Source of the DNA: a virus
IMG/VR virus record: IMGVR_UViG_3300025669_000120
Coordinates: 1-35,478 of that record
Direction: 5' to 3' (one strand)
DNA: 35,478 bases
Under the pieces are notes generated by a model. It was not told the origin of the DNA. It made no database searches and saw only the letters and a list, made by a program, of their open reading frames with translations. Shown piece by piece: positions 1 through 9,406 of the stretch. The first letter of the stretch is position 1; the number at the start of each line of letters is the position of its first letter. A program made the translations under genes and the position numbers.

Positions 1-258
1 TTCATCACCAATAAACAAATCATCTAATCTTACACCTGGTGTTAAGATGATTGCTTCTAAAAATTTCTCAATTGTTAAGCCTTTTTGTAATAAATTTTTT
101 GATGTTAAAATATCTTCTTCAGCCGCTGTAGGAAACTTTAATACAATTTGTCCGCTATGTAATGGATGTTCATTGTCATATAAGTATCCTTTCGACGGAA
201 GGGCTACCACCTCACTTAAAATACTGACATTTTCTTTGTCAATTTCATTTTTATTCAT
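1..258 (-). CDS. Baseplate hub / T4_baseplate-family protein, C-terminus missing at window edge
   Basis: The first 86 codons of a gene that runs off the left edge, starting at ATG 258. The visible protein contains LPSKGYLYDNEHPLHSGQI, then TAAEEDILTSKNLLQKG and a segment ending DDLFIGD. This pattern (LPSKG..Y...HPL.SG, then T..EEDIL....L...G) is typical of the T4 baseplate-hub family that includes gp26/gp51-like proteins, which help assemble the central baseplate hub. It lies directly downstream of the tail tube gene, which fits a tail-assembly role. No TGA codon falls in the visible part. The family call rests on remembered motif resemblance; the exact T4 counterpart is uncertain. Confidence 0.6.
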   Translation of the reverse strand, partial: MNKNEIDKENVSILSEVVALPSKGYLYDNEHPLHSGQIVLKFPTAAEEDILTSKNLLQKGLTIEKFLEAIILTPGVRLDDLFIGDE

Positions 259-290
259 TTTCTGTAAACTCCTGTTTTTAACTCTTCTTT

Positions 291-533
291 TTATTTAAAT
301 ATTTTTGCTAGTGCTCTTGCTTGCTTTCTAAAGTATTCGAGCTCTTTAGAATCCTTTAGAAAAGTATCTCCATTTAGTAATGCTTGTAAATCTCCAACAA
401 ACATTTTTATGAAAAGCTTTTCACCTTTATTAAGAGATTTAATTACTACAATTTCCTCATCTTCTTTCAGCAACTCTTCTCTAATTATTTTCTTTAGTTC
501 GCTTTTTTCATTTGTTTTTAAAAATTGAGGCAA
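291..533 (-). CDS. Small leader-family protein, start disturbed by an A-run indel
   Basis: About 80 residues with SELKKIIREELLKEDEE near the N-terminus, the leader shared by many small proteins in this window; the rest is charged and unrecognised. The open frame can be followed back only to a TTG at 533, but the family's normal ATG is present at 511 in another frame. After that ATG there are six A residues where the intact copies at 5929 and 7636 have seven. One missing A therefore shifts the natural start out of frame. This is either a sequencing or assembly indel, a recent mutation, or slippage on the A-run. I infer that the intact protein would start at 511 as MKKSELKK. Confidence 0.6.
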   Translation of the reverse strand: MPQFLKTNEKSELKKIIREELLKEDEEIVVIKSLNKGEKLFIKMFVGDLQALLNGDTFLKDSKELEYFRKQARALAKIFK

Positions 534-572
534 CTAATTTGCTGCCCCATTTATATAGTTCCTTTTTATAAT

Positions 573-1061
573 TTAGTATTGAAGTATTGCGTAATCTATT
601 GCTAATGTAACTGCAATTTCCATTGGTTCAGCAGAACTAAAGTCCAAATCACCCATATCTACTTCTTTAGGTCATGCACCTTTCAAAGTCCACTCTTCAA
701 CAACATCTCCAATAGGACCTAAGATCTGAATAGTACAATCTTTCTTATACATATCAGCATATCCATTTCTACCTGTTACAGATTCATGTGATAATCTAAA
801 CCATTCAAATGCTGCTTGAGCGCCTGATGGGGAAATTGGATCATATAATGTTATTGAAACATCTCCTCAAGTTGTTTTCCCTTTCAACTTTCTCTGAACA
901 TTAATGTGATCTAATACAACTTCATCACTTGAAGGTGAAGGTCTGTTTGCTGCTTTAATCATGAATGATGGAATACCATCTATCTTGAATACGTATCTAT
1001 TTTTATATTTTGGTTCTCAGCCCTTAAACATTAATTCGTCTGTGTATATTACTTGTGCCAT
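573..1061 (-). CDS. 19: Tail tube protein (gp19-like)
   Basis: 162 residues, close to the 163 of T4 gp19, which polymerises into the inner tail tube through which DNA passes. The start MAQVIYTDELMFKGWEPKY, the middle RPSPSSDEVVLDHINVQRK and the C-terminal LKGAWPKEVDMGDLDFS are typical of T4-like tube proteins. Three in-frame TGA codons fall at KGW, TTW and GAW, all expected aromatic positions, while FEW and EEW use TGG. With the standard code the gene would break three times. It follows the sheath gene directly, the usual 18-19 order. Stop is TAA at 573-575. Confidence 0.92.
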
Positions 1062-1104
1062 AATTTTTTTATAATCTAATTAATTTTCCTTATATTTATT
1101 TCTT

Positions 1105-2823
1105 TTAAGCTCCGAATGTAGCTCCTGTAGGTAATACATTAAAGTCAATTACGATAAACTCTGCAGTTCTTGTAGGTTGAATGTAGATGTCGCCCTTAAG
1201 AATATTTCTATCAATTACATCAGCTGTATTATTTGTTTCGTCCATTACAACTTCAAAACGATAAAGACCTTGATTTTGTTTAACTGATTGCATATATGGA
1301 TTAACTATGTTAAGAAATCTCTTTCTTGTACTTTCTGTATTTTGTTCAAACACTAAGTATTTACTTGTTGATGCAATATACTTCTTCAAATTAATTAAGA
1401 GACGTCTTACATTGATTCTATCTAATGCAGATGCTTTCTTTTGTAGAGTTTTTTGTCCCCAACTTACAACATTAGTATTTGGGAATGACGCTAATGAATT
1501 AATATTTGATTCATATAGAGTATCACGATTTGAATGAGTTAGCTTTCTTGAAGTTCTAATTGCTGATTCGATTCCACCTCTATTTAATCCTGCAGGTGCA
1601 AACCATTCAAATGCTGCTTTATCATTATAAGCATATACTCCAGCCATCACTACAGAAGGCGGTACTCATCTATAATTGTTACTAGTATTATCTCTAATTT
1701 GAACTCATGGTCAATATGTTGCTGCATAACTTGAATCATAAGCTTCTGCATCTGCGACTACTGAGCTAAGAGCTGCAGTATCTTTAACTTTTGTATCAAA
1801 TATGTAAAGACAATCACCTCTCGCTTCAACCATATCAATTGTATGATCTACAAGTGTATTTGCAGTTCCTGATCCGCCAGATAATACACCTGGTGTAAAT
1901 ATCATATTAATATCATATTCATCTTGATTACTTAATAAGTCAACTGCCATTGTGTATTCTGTACAAGATGTTGGTATGTATCCTTGTGAATCATCTGCTG
2001 TTATATCATCATAAAATGTCATTGGATGTTCTAAGTCGCCATCTGTTCCACCGAAAACTGAACCACTTGCTTCTATTGGAAGACTTCCTGTGGCATTAGT
2101 ATCTCTAATATTTCCTGCTTCATCTAGATAATTGATAGTATTAGTTATATTTGTAACTCTAATATATTTAGATTTATTTTCAAAACTTCCACTCATATCA
2201 ATATATGGATCACCAGCATTGTATTCATAAGTTGGTTTCATATCACCAATAATTTTAGATATATAATTAGAAGCATTTGGATCAAGTGATAGGTTGTTCC
2301 AAGTTTCAAGAACTACTTTTCTCTTTGTTGAATCATTTCCTCTTCTTACTAAAAGTGTAAATGTACCTTTATTCTCATTTAATCCTGTAATCTCTCAACG
2401 AACGTTGTCAACTGAACCACTCTCTAATATTCCATTACTATCTTCTGAACATGAGCTATTTGCAATTATACCATCTCCCATCGTATAGATATCAAATGAA
2501 GTGTTAGATGCTGAAGAAGCCATACTTGCGCTTGCTGGTGAATATGAGCCTGAAAGAATTCTAACTACTGTAAGAACTCTTGCATTTTTTAAATATTCTT
2601 TTGCTAAATGACTTGTCATAAACTGATATGAATTACTACCAGATTCGTATATTTCTCCAAATACTTGTATGTATTCTGAATAACTAGTTACTTGTGTTGG
2701 TACCATAGCTGGTCCTTTTACAGTTGGACCTATAACTGCAGCACCGATATCTCCAATACCGGTTGGCAAGTAACTTAAATCATTTTCCGAAGTGAATACA
2801 CCCGGGCTTACTATTTTTTCCAT
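1105..2823 (-). CDS. 18: Tail sheath protein (gp18-like)
   Basis: 572 residues (T4 gp18 has 659), forming the contractile sheath around the tail tube. The N-terminus MEKIVSPGVFTSENDLSYLP and the following GAAVIGPTVKGPAMVPTQV are hallmarks of myovirus sheath proteins; the C-terminal part holds RGGIESAIRTSRKLTHSNRD and ends EFIVIDFNVLPTGATFGA. Four TGA codons must be read as Trp (RWEI near 2395, YWPW just before 1711, RWVPP just before 1650), otherwise the gene breaks into three pieces. The pieces share one frame over exactly 573 codons. Other tryptophans use TGG. It sits between a homing endonuclease gene and the tail tube gene. Confidence 0.95.
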
Positions 2824-2858
2824 AAATTTTCTCTCTTTGTTTTATTCTTAATAATGTA

Positions 2859-3728
2859 TTATTTCATTATTTCTTCTTCTATTAACTTGTTTTTACTTAT
2901 GTAATCATCTAAATCAGATTCATATATTCTTATTAACTCATAACCAAGTTGTTTTATATTTTTATTTCTTTTACTATCTCTTTCTCATATTTCTTTAGCA
3001 GTTAATTTAATTTTAGAATGATAATAATTTGCACTAAATTTTTTAGGGTTGCAGTGTCAGTAGTCACCATCTATTTCTATTATTAAATTATACTTTGGAA
3101 GAAAAAAGTCAGTAGATATATAGCCATCGTTTACTTTTATTTGTTTTTGCTGTTTAAATAGCAACTTTTGCTTTTGTAAATATTTTTTAAACATCAATTC
3201 TAAGTTTGAATTTTTTCAATTTGGATGAGAATTTGTTCCGCCTTTAGAACAGCCTAATCTAAAAGCTATACCTTCTTTAGTGTTATTACTGATTGATTTT
3301 GATTTATATTGTGAATAGCACTCTTTTGTGCAAAAGAACTGACTCTTATATGTCACCTTGACATGGAAAATATTTCCGCAATTCTTACAGATTTTCTCTA
3401 TTAAACCTTGATTTCTTGGATTGCTTCATTTCCCGCTCTCATCGTATCTTTTTTTATAAATATCCTGTCATCATGCCTTACTCTCAATTGGCAAGATATA
3501 TGCACTCTCTCTGAGTCGTGTATTATGACCTGAAATAAATTCTCTAAATTTTCCAAACGATACAAAGGTTGATTTGCCGGCGCAGCCACACTTACAAGTT
3601 GGTATTGTATTATTATAAAAGTATTTTATTGTATATTCTCTTGATGAAATATCTTTGTGCTTCCGCGCTATATGAACTGCTAGTGCTCTTTTTGACTTAA
3701 ATTCTTTATTACAGATTTTACAAATCAC
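2859..3728 (-). CDS. Free-standing homing endonuclease, Vsr-like nuclease with N-terminal zinc finger
   Basis: 289 residues. The N-terminus is a C2H2-type finger (CKICNKEF...H....H), followed by a CKCGCAG segment and a second Cys cluster (CKNCG...CTKEC) near residues 125-150. The C-terminal catalytic part has FFLPKYNLIIEIDGDYWHCN and ends with an IRIYESDL segment, the pattern of Vsr/EDxHD-type homing endonucleases that spread by cutting cognate alleles. All six tryptophans, including a WW pair and the W of DYWH, are TGA; none is TGG. It is inserted between a small gene and the sheath gene, consistent with an invading selfish gene. The target site is unknown. Confidence 0.85.
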
Positions 3729-3761
3729 AAGCTTCTCCTAAGTGAGTTATATATATTAAAA

Positions 3762-4094
3762 TTACTTTGATGAGGTAAAAGTTCAGTTAGTCGGATTGAT
3801 TTCTCCTTCTCCATACTCACTGTATATACTATCTGCGATAGTCCTTTCTTTTTCATCTAGCTCTTTTTTTCTTTCATTTAAAAGCTGTTGCTTATATATT
3901 TTTAATGCATTTAATTTATATTCAACATCACCCAGTTCTAGTAAAAACGCTTGCATTTCCACCTGAAAGGTATGAATATCATCAATATAATTTTGCGTTA
4001 GCTTTACTCCTGGGACACTAACTTCGTTAGCGTTACTACTATTATTATCTTTTATTTCTTTTTTATTATTATTATTATTATTTTTAATAATCAT
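3762..4094 (-). CDS. Small coiled-coil protein of unknown function in the tail gene block
   Basis: 110 residues starting at ATG 4094. It opens with a low-complexity Asn run (encoded by a repeated three-base AT-rich unit), then SVPGVKLTQNYIDDIHTF and a long Lys/Glu-rich helix likely to form a coiled coil. The last eight residues, WTFTSSK after NPTN, depend on reading TGA as Trp at 3783-3785; the true stop is TAA at 3762-3764. I do not recognise the family. It lies between the tail completion gene and an endonuclease gene, so a small tail-assembly or chaperone role is possible but unsupported. A promoter-like motif lies about 30-40 bases upstream. Confidence 0.75.
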
Positions 4095-4122
4095 GATTCT
4101 TAATAACCTTTTTTAAATGTAT

Positions 4123-4136
4123 TTAATTATAAATAT
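4123..4136 (-). promoter_or_regulatory. Putative late promoter motif
   Basis: On the minus strand this reads ATATTTATAATTAA, about 30 bases before the start at 4094. Similar ATATTTATWA elements occur upstream of genes starting at 7636, 10396, 18649, 21738 and 33419. The recurrent placement suggests a promoter element; its activity is inferred. Its complement contains TATAAATA, the T4 late core, so orientation is a caveat. Confidence 0.4.
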
Positions 4137-4190
4137 GGTCGGGAAAACTCAAAATCACTTTTTTCTTGTGGAATCATCAACTTTTTTCTT

Positions 4191-4937
4191 CTAGATACTC
4201 ATGTCAACACTAAGTTTCTTAACAGTAGTCTTAACTTGATTTGGCAATGTTTTAGAGTAGATATCTGGAAGAATATAGCCTTTGAGTTCTATAGTACTTG
4301 TTGATTTTATAATTCTATCAGCACCAGTTGAGATTGTGTGATCAATAGAGAAGTCTTCAATTGAAGTCATAAATTTAAAATATTCATTTCCTCAGTAATC
4401 ATTATTATGATACATTAAAGTTTCTATTAAATAATTCATTTGTTCTAAATATGTAGTTCATAAAATTATGTCATAAGATACAGTAATAAAAGTCGGCATT
4501 ACAACTACATGCTTATCTCTAAGCTTTTCATTTTCAGCTATTTTAGCAAAAATAGAGTTATATCTATTTTTAATATTATATTTTTCCGCAACTGTATAGA
4601 AAATCTGCGGATTAGCTACACTAATTTTGTTCATAGGTAAATCAGTATTTCTTGCAATGTTGTTCTTTTTATATACCATAGCAGGAAGCATTATTTGATT
4701 ATACTTGTCTCTAATAAAATTATCTTTAAGAATAGATTTTCATCTCTCAGGTGAAGCATATTTAAGTGGTACAGATATTTGATCGTCTTTTGTTAATACT
4801 ACAGGTTTAATAACGGAGTCGAAGTAATATTTTAATGCAGCATCAATATTATATAAGCCTATTTTGACATCATTAAATGTGTCGTTTCTACGGCTTATTT
4901 GTTTTGCTCTTATATTATTTTCTTTAGTATTTGTCAT
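4191..4937 (-). CDS. 15: Tail sheath stabiliser / tail completion protein (gp15-like)
   Basis: 248 residues (T4 gp15 has 272). This protein caps the finished tail and makes the joint with the head neck. The N-terminal pattern, with a strand before ISVPLKYASPERW, matches gp15's RVPITYASKEH segment, and VMPTFITVSYDIILWTTYLE followed by MNYLIETL matches the later strand and helix of the family. Tryptophans at YASPERW, IILW and NDYW are TGA, so the gene appears as fragments under the standard code. Stop is TAG at 4191-4193. It lies between the gp14-like neck gene and the sheath region, as expected for T4-type order. Confidence 0.8.
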
Positions 4938-4975
4938 AGGTTATCTTAACTTAATCTTGCTTGTTCCTTTGTTAT

Positions 4976-5482
4976 TTAATCATAAATACTATCAACCATA
5001 TCAACAGCAGAATGTTCAGTATCTATTGTTTTATTTATTTCTTCTATATCAACTCTATCTTTTTTAGTGATATGACATTTACAAAGTATTGAATGTTTTA
5101 AGCTTACTTGACCACCTAAGAACTGATTATCAACTACCTCACTAATTTCATAGTATCTATCATTGTAATCTATTATATCACCAATCTCTGGATATAAACT
5201 GATATCTTGAAGTGTTTTTCTATGAAATTTAACTATAATTGGTTGCTCCATATCTGGCCCAAAGTCTTCATCTTCAAATGACTCATCATCATGCTCTATT
5301 AGACCAGCAGCATTTACTGCAGGATAATATAATTTATCAGGCGCTTCACCATATAGATTACCTTCAGTATCGTACGCACTTGTTTTATATAGGTTGATTG
5401 TAGTATCTATAATGTTATTTATTATTTCAACGTTTAAGCTATTGATTAGGTTAACGTCGTTTGATTTGAAGAATAGTGGCAT
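4976..5482 (-). CDS. 14: Neck / head completion protein (gp14-like)
   Basis: 168 residues, no Trp. It contains YYPAVNAAGLIEHDDE, EDFGPDMEQPIIVKFHRKTL and PEIGDIIDYNDRYYEISEVV followed by GGQ. The last part matches the GDLIYF...FEI.WVE...LGQ segment of T4 gp14, and marine T4-like neck proteins share the FGPD and LIEHDD patterns. Gp14 works with gp13 to seal the filled head and offer the tail-binding surface. The protein is shorter than T4 gp14 (256 residues), and its position between gp13-like and gp15-like genes supports the call. Sequence resemblance alone is modest. Confidence 0.6.
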   Translation of the reverse strand: MPLFFKSNDVNLINSLNVEIINNIIDTTINLYKTSAYDTEGNLYGEAPDKLYYPAVNAAGLIEHDDESFEDEDFGPDMEQPIIVKFHRKTLQDISLYPEIGDIIDYNDRYYEISEVVDNQFLGGQVSLKHSILCKCHITKKDRVDIEEINKTIDTEHSAVDMVDSIYD

Positions 5483-5494
5483 AGTTTATTTATT

Positions 5495-5929
5495 CTAAAG
5501 CATTTTTGTAAGAACACTTATAACAGGTACAGCTTCTTCTGGCTTTGGATTTTTAATCATTGGACTATCCATATACTGCTCTATGTTTATTGATATAATA
5601 AATCTATCATTATACGGATTTTTATTTATCTTAAGAGAGTCAAAATGAGGTTTTGCACCAAATGCTTTAAGAAACTCTTCTGTACTTTTCCTGATAACTG
5701 GTATCACTTTTTTTTCTATATATTCAAAATCTCTTTTTGAATCTTTAAACTTAAATTTAAGATAATATCCGCGACCCGTGAGTTCGTAACTTCCTATCCT
5801 TTTGAGAGATTTTTTTAATTCACCTGCATATTTTTTAGCTGCTTTTAAATGTATGTCAAATTGAGTACTGTCTTCCTTAAGCAGTTCTATTTCTTCTCTA
5901 ATAATTTTCTTTAATTCACTTTTTTTCAT
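5495..5929 (-). CDS. Leader-family protein, 144 residues
   Basis: Begins MKKSELKKIIREEIELLKED, one of the most typical copies of the leader found on about 18 genes here. The body (IGSYELTGRGYYLKFKFKDS, then a helix with EFLKAFGAKPHFDSLKI) alternates basic strands and helices like a small compact domain, but I do not recognise it. The A-run after the ATG has seven A residues, giving the intact frame. Stop is TAG. It sits between the gp13-like and gp14-like neck genes. I infer, by analogy with T4 internal proteins, that the leader directs it into the prohead and is removed by the gp21 protease. Confidence 0.85.
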   Translation of the reverse strand: MKKSELKKIIREEIELLKEDSTQFDIHLKAAKKYAGELKKSLKRIGSYELTGRGYYLKFKFKDSKRDFEYIEKKVIPVIRKSTEEFLKAFGAKPHFDSLKINKNPYNDRFIISINIEQYMDSPMIKNPKPEEAVPVISVLTKML

Positions 5930-5935
5930 CTGTTT

Positions 5936-7087
5936 TTATCCTATATATATTTTCAATGGAATTCTCTGAAGAGTACTTTCTAAATGTTCTGCCTCTTCAG
6001 CTTTAGCTTCCATCAATGCTTTTTTACTTGTTTGCTCTAACATTTCTCTTAATTGACTCATTAATATTTCTCTTGATGATTGACCGTTAGAGATTAAATC
6101 ACCACCATCTAATGTTATATCACCATCTGGAATTGGAATAGAAGAATATTTATTTCTTATATTTCCTAATAATTCCATTGTCAAAGCATAAGTATATGCT
6201 CTAATTCATTGCTTACCAACATCATTAATCTTCGAATAGTTCATATTATTATATGTAACATTTGAAAAGTCTGACATTGTATTCGTTTTATAAATTCCGG
6301 TAATATCATTAATATCACTTTTTTTATAATATTCAAAATATAATCTAAAAGATGATTTTGGTAATGGAAATATTTTTAATTTATTATTATACAAATAAAA
6401 ACTATATGCGCTTCTTCTAATCGTATCATTAAACTCAATTGATTGCATTCTTAATATATCTTCAAACATTGGCATAAGAACAAATGACGCAGCAGGAGAC
6501 ATTCCACTAAATCCAAATTCTGATAACATATTAAAAGCCCCGGCACCGGTTCCAGCATATGGATCAAAGAATCTTACTAAAGCAGGCACTTGATAATGAT
6601 GTACTTTTTGAATAACAATTCCATCTGAAGTTGGCTCATAAACATCTGTATATAGTGTTTTAATATCATAATCCTGTACGCTAGAAGATATCTCAATGGA
6701 ACCAGTATACATAGTAATATTAGAATATAATCCTGCTTCATTTCCATATCCTTCAGCTAACTGAACAATAGAGCTCATGTTAGTAGCTATATTTGTTTGA
6801 GTTAAATTAGATCCAGTATCTACACCTCTAGCTGATAGTAAATTATCTTTAATATTAAATTGATTTACTTGAGCACTATATTCTGTAATCGCCTCTTCAA
6901 AACAAGTAAAGAAGCTACCAGATTGGAGTTCAATATCTACTATTGGATATCCAAGTTTTCTTGCGCAGTAGTTAGCTACCTTTGGCCCATCTGCTTGAAA
7001 TATTACATCGGTATCGTATAGTCCAAAAGGTGTTGAGCCTGATATTGGTCCACTGGTTCCATCTCATAAAGCGTATGTTGTTGACAT
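5936..7087 (-). CDS. 13: Neck protein (gp13-like)
   Basis: 383 residues (T4 gp13 has 309). The N-terminus has FGLYDTDVIFQADGPKVANY, then ARKLGYPIVDIELQSGSFF, CFEEAITEYSAQVNQFNI, a very common pattern in neck proteins of aquatic T4-like phages. Further on come VRFFDPYAGTGAG and a C-terminal helix with LMSQLREMLEQTSKKALMEA. It helps close the packaged head and connect the tail. Two tryptophans, in ALWDGTSG near the start and KQWIRAYTY near 6204, are TGA; without recoding the gene splits in two. It begins at ATG 7087 and ends with TAA at 5936-5938. The family is recognised by pattern only. Confidence 0.78.
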
Positions 7088-7113
7088 TTATTAGTTTGCC
7101 TTGATTTATTTTT

Positions 7114-7359
7114 TTAATAATCGTAAGTTTCGTAGAATTCACTTAGCATATCTGTTATCTTACCAAATATTTTATTAAATTCTTTTCCTGTACTCTTATT
7201 ATCCTTTTCTATTGTTTTTCGAAGCAGTATAAGTCTATCTTCAACCTGAGTTGCATACTCTCCTATTCAATACTTTAATGTGTCTTCCTTCAATGGCTTT
7301 GTAGTAATCACTCTACCCAACTCTTCTCGTATAATTCTTTTTAATTCCGATCTTTTCAT
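7114..7359 (-). CDS. Leader-family protein, 81 residues, with one TGA codon
   Basis: Reads MKRSELKRIIREELGRVITT followed by KPLKED, then KYWIGEYATQVEDRLILLRK and a helical C-terminus ending YETYDY. The W of KYW is a TGA, which is why the standard code hides the gene. Its extended leader (EELG-x-VITTKPLKE) is shared with the protein starting at 28589, more than 20 kb away, although the bodies differ. This suggests exchange of the 5' module between genes. Function of the body is unknown; targeting to the prohead is inferred from the leader. Confidence 0.8.
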
Positions 7360-7381
7360 AATTTATTTAAGTTTCCTTAGT

Positions 7382-7636
7382 TTATTTAACCATAAAGTAG
7401 TAACTATACGTAGATCTTAAATCATCAAAAGCATTGTCAATAATCTTACCATCGCCAGTTTTAATTGCCTTTATTAAATTTGATGCCACTTTACTTAGTT
7501 GTTTAATTGATGATTGTTCTGGATTTTTATAGAATTTATAATTACCCTTCTTATCTGGTTCCAGTTCGCCAAATCTATTACTCTCTTCCTTCAATAGTTC
7601 TTCTCTAATGATTTTCTTTAATTCGCTTTTTTTCAT
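7382..7636 (-). CDS. Leader-family protein, 84 residues
   Basis: Begins MKKSELKKIIREELLKEESN, the consensus leader, followed by a Lys-rich stretch and a helical region (QLSKVASNLIKAIKTGDGK). The bases just before the ATG resemble those before the 5929 copy, so the duplicated module includes part of the upstream sequence. It is the first gene after the intrinsic terminator that ends the capsid unit, and a promoter-like motif lies about 35 bases upstream, so it may open a new transcription unit leading into the neck genes. Body function unknown. Confidence 0.85.
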   Translation of the reverse strand: MKKSELKKIIREELLKEESNRFGELEPDKKGNYKFYKNPEQSSIKQLSKVASNLIKAIKTGDGKIIDNAFDDLRSTYSYYFMVK

Positions 7637-7670
7637 CTGTTTTTAAATTCCCTAGTTTACTTCTCTTCTC

Positions 7671-7686
7671 TATTAATAAATATTAT
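7671..7686 (-). promoter_or_regulatory. Putative late promoter between terminator and neck unit
   Basis: The minus strand reads ATAATATTTATTAATA about 35 bases before the ATG at 7636 and just downstream of a strong terminator, where a new promoter would be needed. It closely matches the motif at 10606-10621. Function is inferred from position and recurrence. Confidence 0.5.
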
Positions 7687-7707
7687 ACAATCCATTAAAA
7701 TAAGAAT

Positions 7708-7746
7708 AAAAAAAAAAGGGAAGAACAAAACTAATTGTCTTCCCTT
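7708..7746 (-). terminator. Rho-independent terminator after the major capsid gene
   Basis: On the minus strand an AAGGGAAG/CTTCCCTT stem with an inner ACAA/TTGT extension and a six-base loop is followed by a run of ten T residues. It begins about 20 bases after the gp23 stop. This is the clearest terminator I can see in the window, and it would protect downstream genes from the very high capsid transcription. Confidence 0.9.
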
Positions 7747-7766
7747 GTAATCTATTCTATACTAGT

Positions 7767-9338
7767 TTATACCCAGTTTAGATGACCTACATAAATAATT
7801 CCGTAAAATTCCGCTCTTACTATTTTCTTAGCATAACGAGTCATAACACCCTTACGAGGTACGAATGTATCTGGATCGTATACTAATGGAGTCATAATAA
7901 GTGGAATATATGGTGAGAATACAGCACCAGTTTCTAAGAAGTTAGGACCTCTAAATCCGACAAGTATAGCATTTGTTTGCATATAAGGATTCTTGTAAAC
8001 AGTCCAACGTTTAGAAATTTGTCCAATTTTCTCAACACCCATTGCGAATTGGAATCTATCACCATCAGTATCGGCATTATAGCCAGGCATACTTTCAATA
8101 ACAGTTGCAACATCAGGCCCACAGACCATAAAGTTTGCTCCACCACGCATTGTCTTAGTATGAATTTTATTACTAACTTTCTGCATTTTGGTTCCAAGCG
8201 TACGATACCATTCAGATTTGTTAGGAATGTAGTAAGCTGAGGTATGATCTTCAAAAACAGTACCATTCCATTCGTATCCAGGTCGTGCTGACCAATATTC
8301 AGTTGTGTTAGCATTCTTAATAAGCATACCAAGAATTTCAAGGTCAATTTCCATTGCAATATGCTCTGAAAGCATTGCAGTTAATTCAGCTTCAGCGTCA
8401 ATAGCATGATAAGCGTTTAAATCCTGTGCAACTTCTGGAGTCCATACAGCTTTAAGCTTTCTGGTTTTTGCAACTATTGGAATTGAGTTCAAGTCAAGAT
8501 TGATTTCTGGAATAGAACCAACACCAGTTTGTCCGTATTCAAAATCACCTCTATCGTATGCTTGAGGTTGTTCATGATAATGAAGTACGAAACTTCCAGT
8601 TTGATCATCATCAATATCAGAACCTAATGCAGTAAATATAACACTAGAAGCACTAATATCTGTATATTCAGGTAATACAGTAATAAATACAGAATTAGAA
8701 GAAAGACCATAAGCTTTAACACCTTCTGTATCTAAGTTCCAAGTTGATTGTGTTACAAATGATATTTTCTTGTAATTAGCATAAGTATATGCATCACTTT
8801 GATTGAAAGATGCTGAATCGTTTGCAGTAAATGATGCAGTTACTACTGCAGTGGCAGAACTTGTTCTATCATTGATAGAATATCCCCATCTACCAGCACC
8901 ATAAAGACCACCAGTTGGATCAGTATCTTTTGTATTAGTTGTACCATGAATGTTATCAGTTGCAGTATGTTGTGAATCAGTATTTCCATATTTGAAGTTA
9001 ATGTAGAATACAAGACCGGATGGAAGGTTCATTGGTTGAACACTTACGAAATCTTTTGCAGAAATCTCTCCGAAAATTCTTCTAACAAGTGGTAAAGCTA
9101 CGCCTGACCATTCTTCTGAGCTAGCAGCAGTACCGGTTGAGGTTGCTTCTTTAATCAGCTGATTAGCCTGATTTTGTAATAGAATAGCCATTCCATTACG
9201 CTCATATTCGTTTTCTAGACCATCTAGTAGGCCTGTAGGTTCTCAACTTTCAACAAGCTTTTTCGCTTGTTCCATTTTAATAGAATAAGGATCATGTAGA
9301 TTCTTAATTTCCATTATTTGTTTGAGCTTTTTGTTCAT
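7767..9338 (-). CDS. 23: Major capsid protein (gp23-like)
   Basis: 523 residues (T4 gp23 has 521), the main shell subunit of the head. The family block LVESWEPTGLLDGLE, then MAILLQNQANQLIKEA, is present near residues 29-65. By analogy to T4, where gp21 cuts after residue 65, the expected cut here is after LIKE at residue 64. The frame extends to ATG 9338, well upstream of the internal ATG at 9191, because SWEP uses TGA as Trp. The other nine tryptophans I counted are TGG, unlike most neighbours, which may reflect selection in a very highly expressed gene. A terminator follows the stop; the scaffold gene precedes it, as in T4. Confidence 0.97.
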
Positions 9339-9346
9339 TTTTTAAT

Positions 9347-9370
9347 TTAAAAATACTCTAGGTATTTCAT
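9347..9370 (-). other. Possible seven-codon leader peptide before the capsid gene
   Basis: A tiny frame, MKYLEYF followed by TAA, lies in the gap between the scaffold and capsid genes. An AAGGAAAA element sits about 4 bases before its ATG, and the frame ends 8 bases before the capsid ATG. It could couple translation to gp23 or be chance. No direct evidence of translation. Confidence 0.2.
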
Positions 9371-9406
9371 AATTTTTCCTTTTTATTTTAAAATTCTTTT
9401 TGTTGT

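Noticed and set aside
7934-8359. Second minus-strand frame of 141 codons inside the capsid gene
   Set aside because: It overlaps the gp23 homologue in another frame with no ribosome site or family resemblance.
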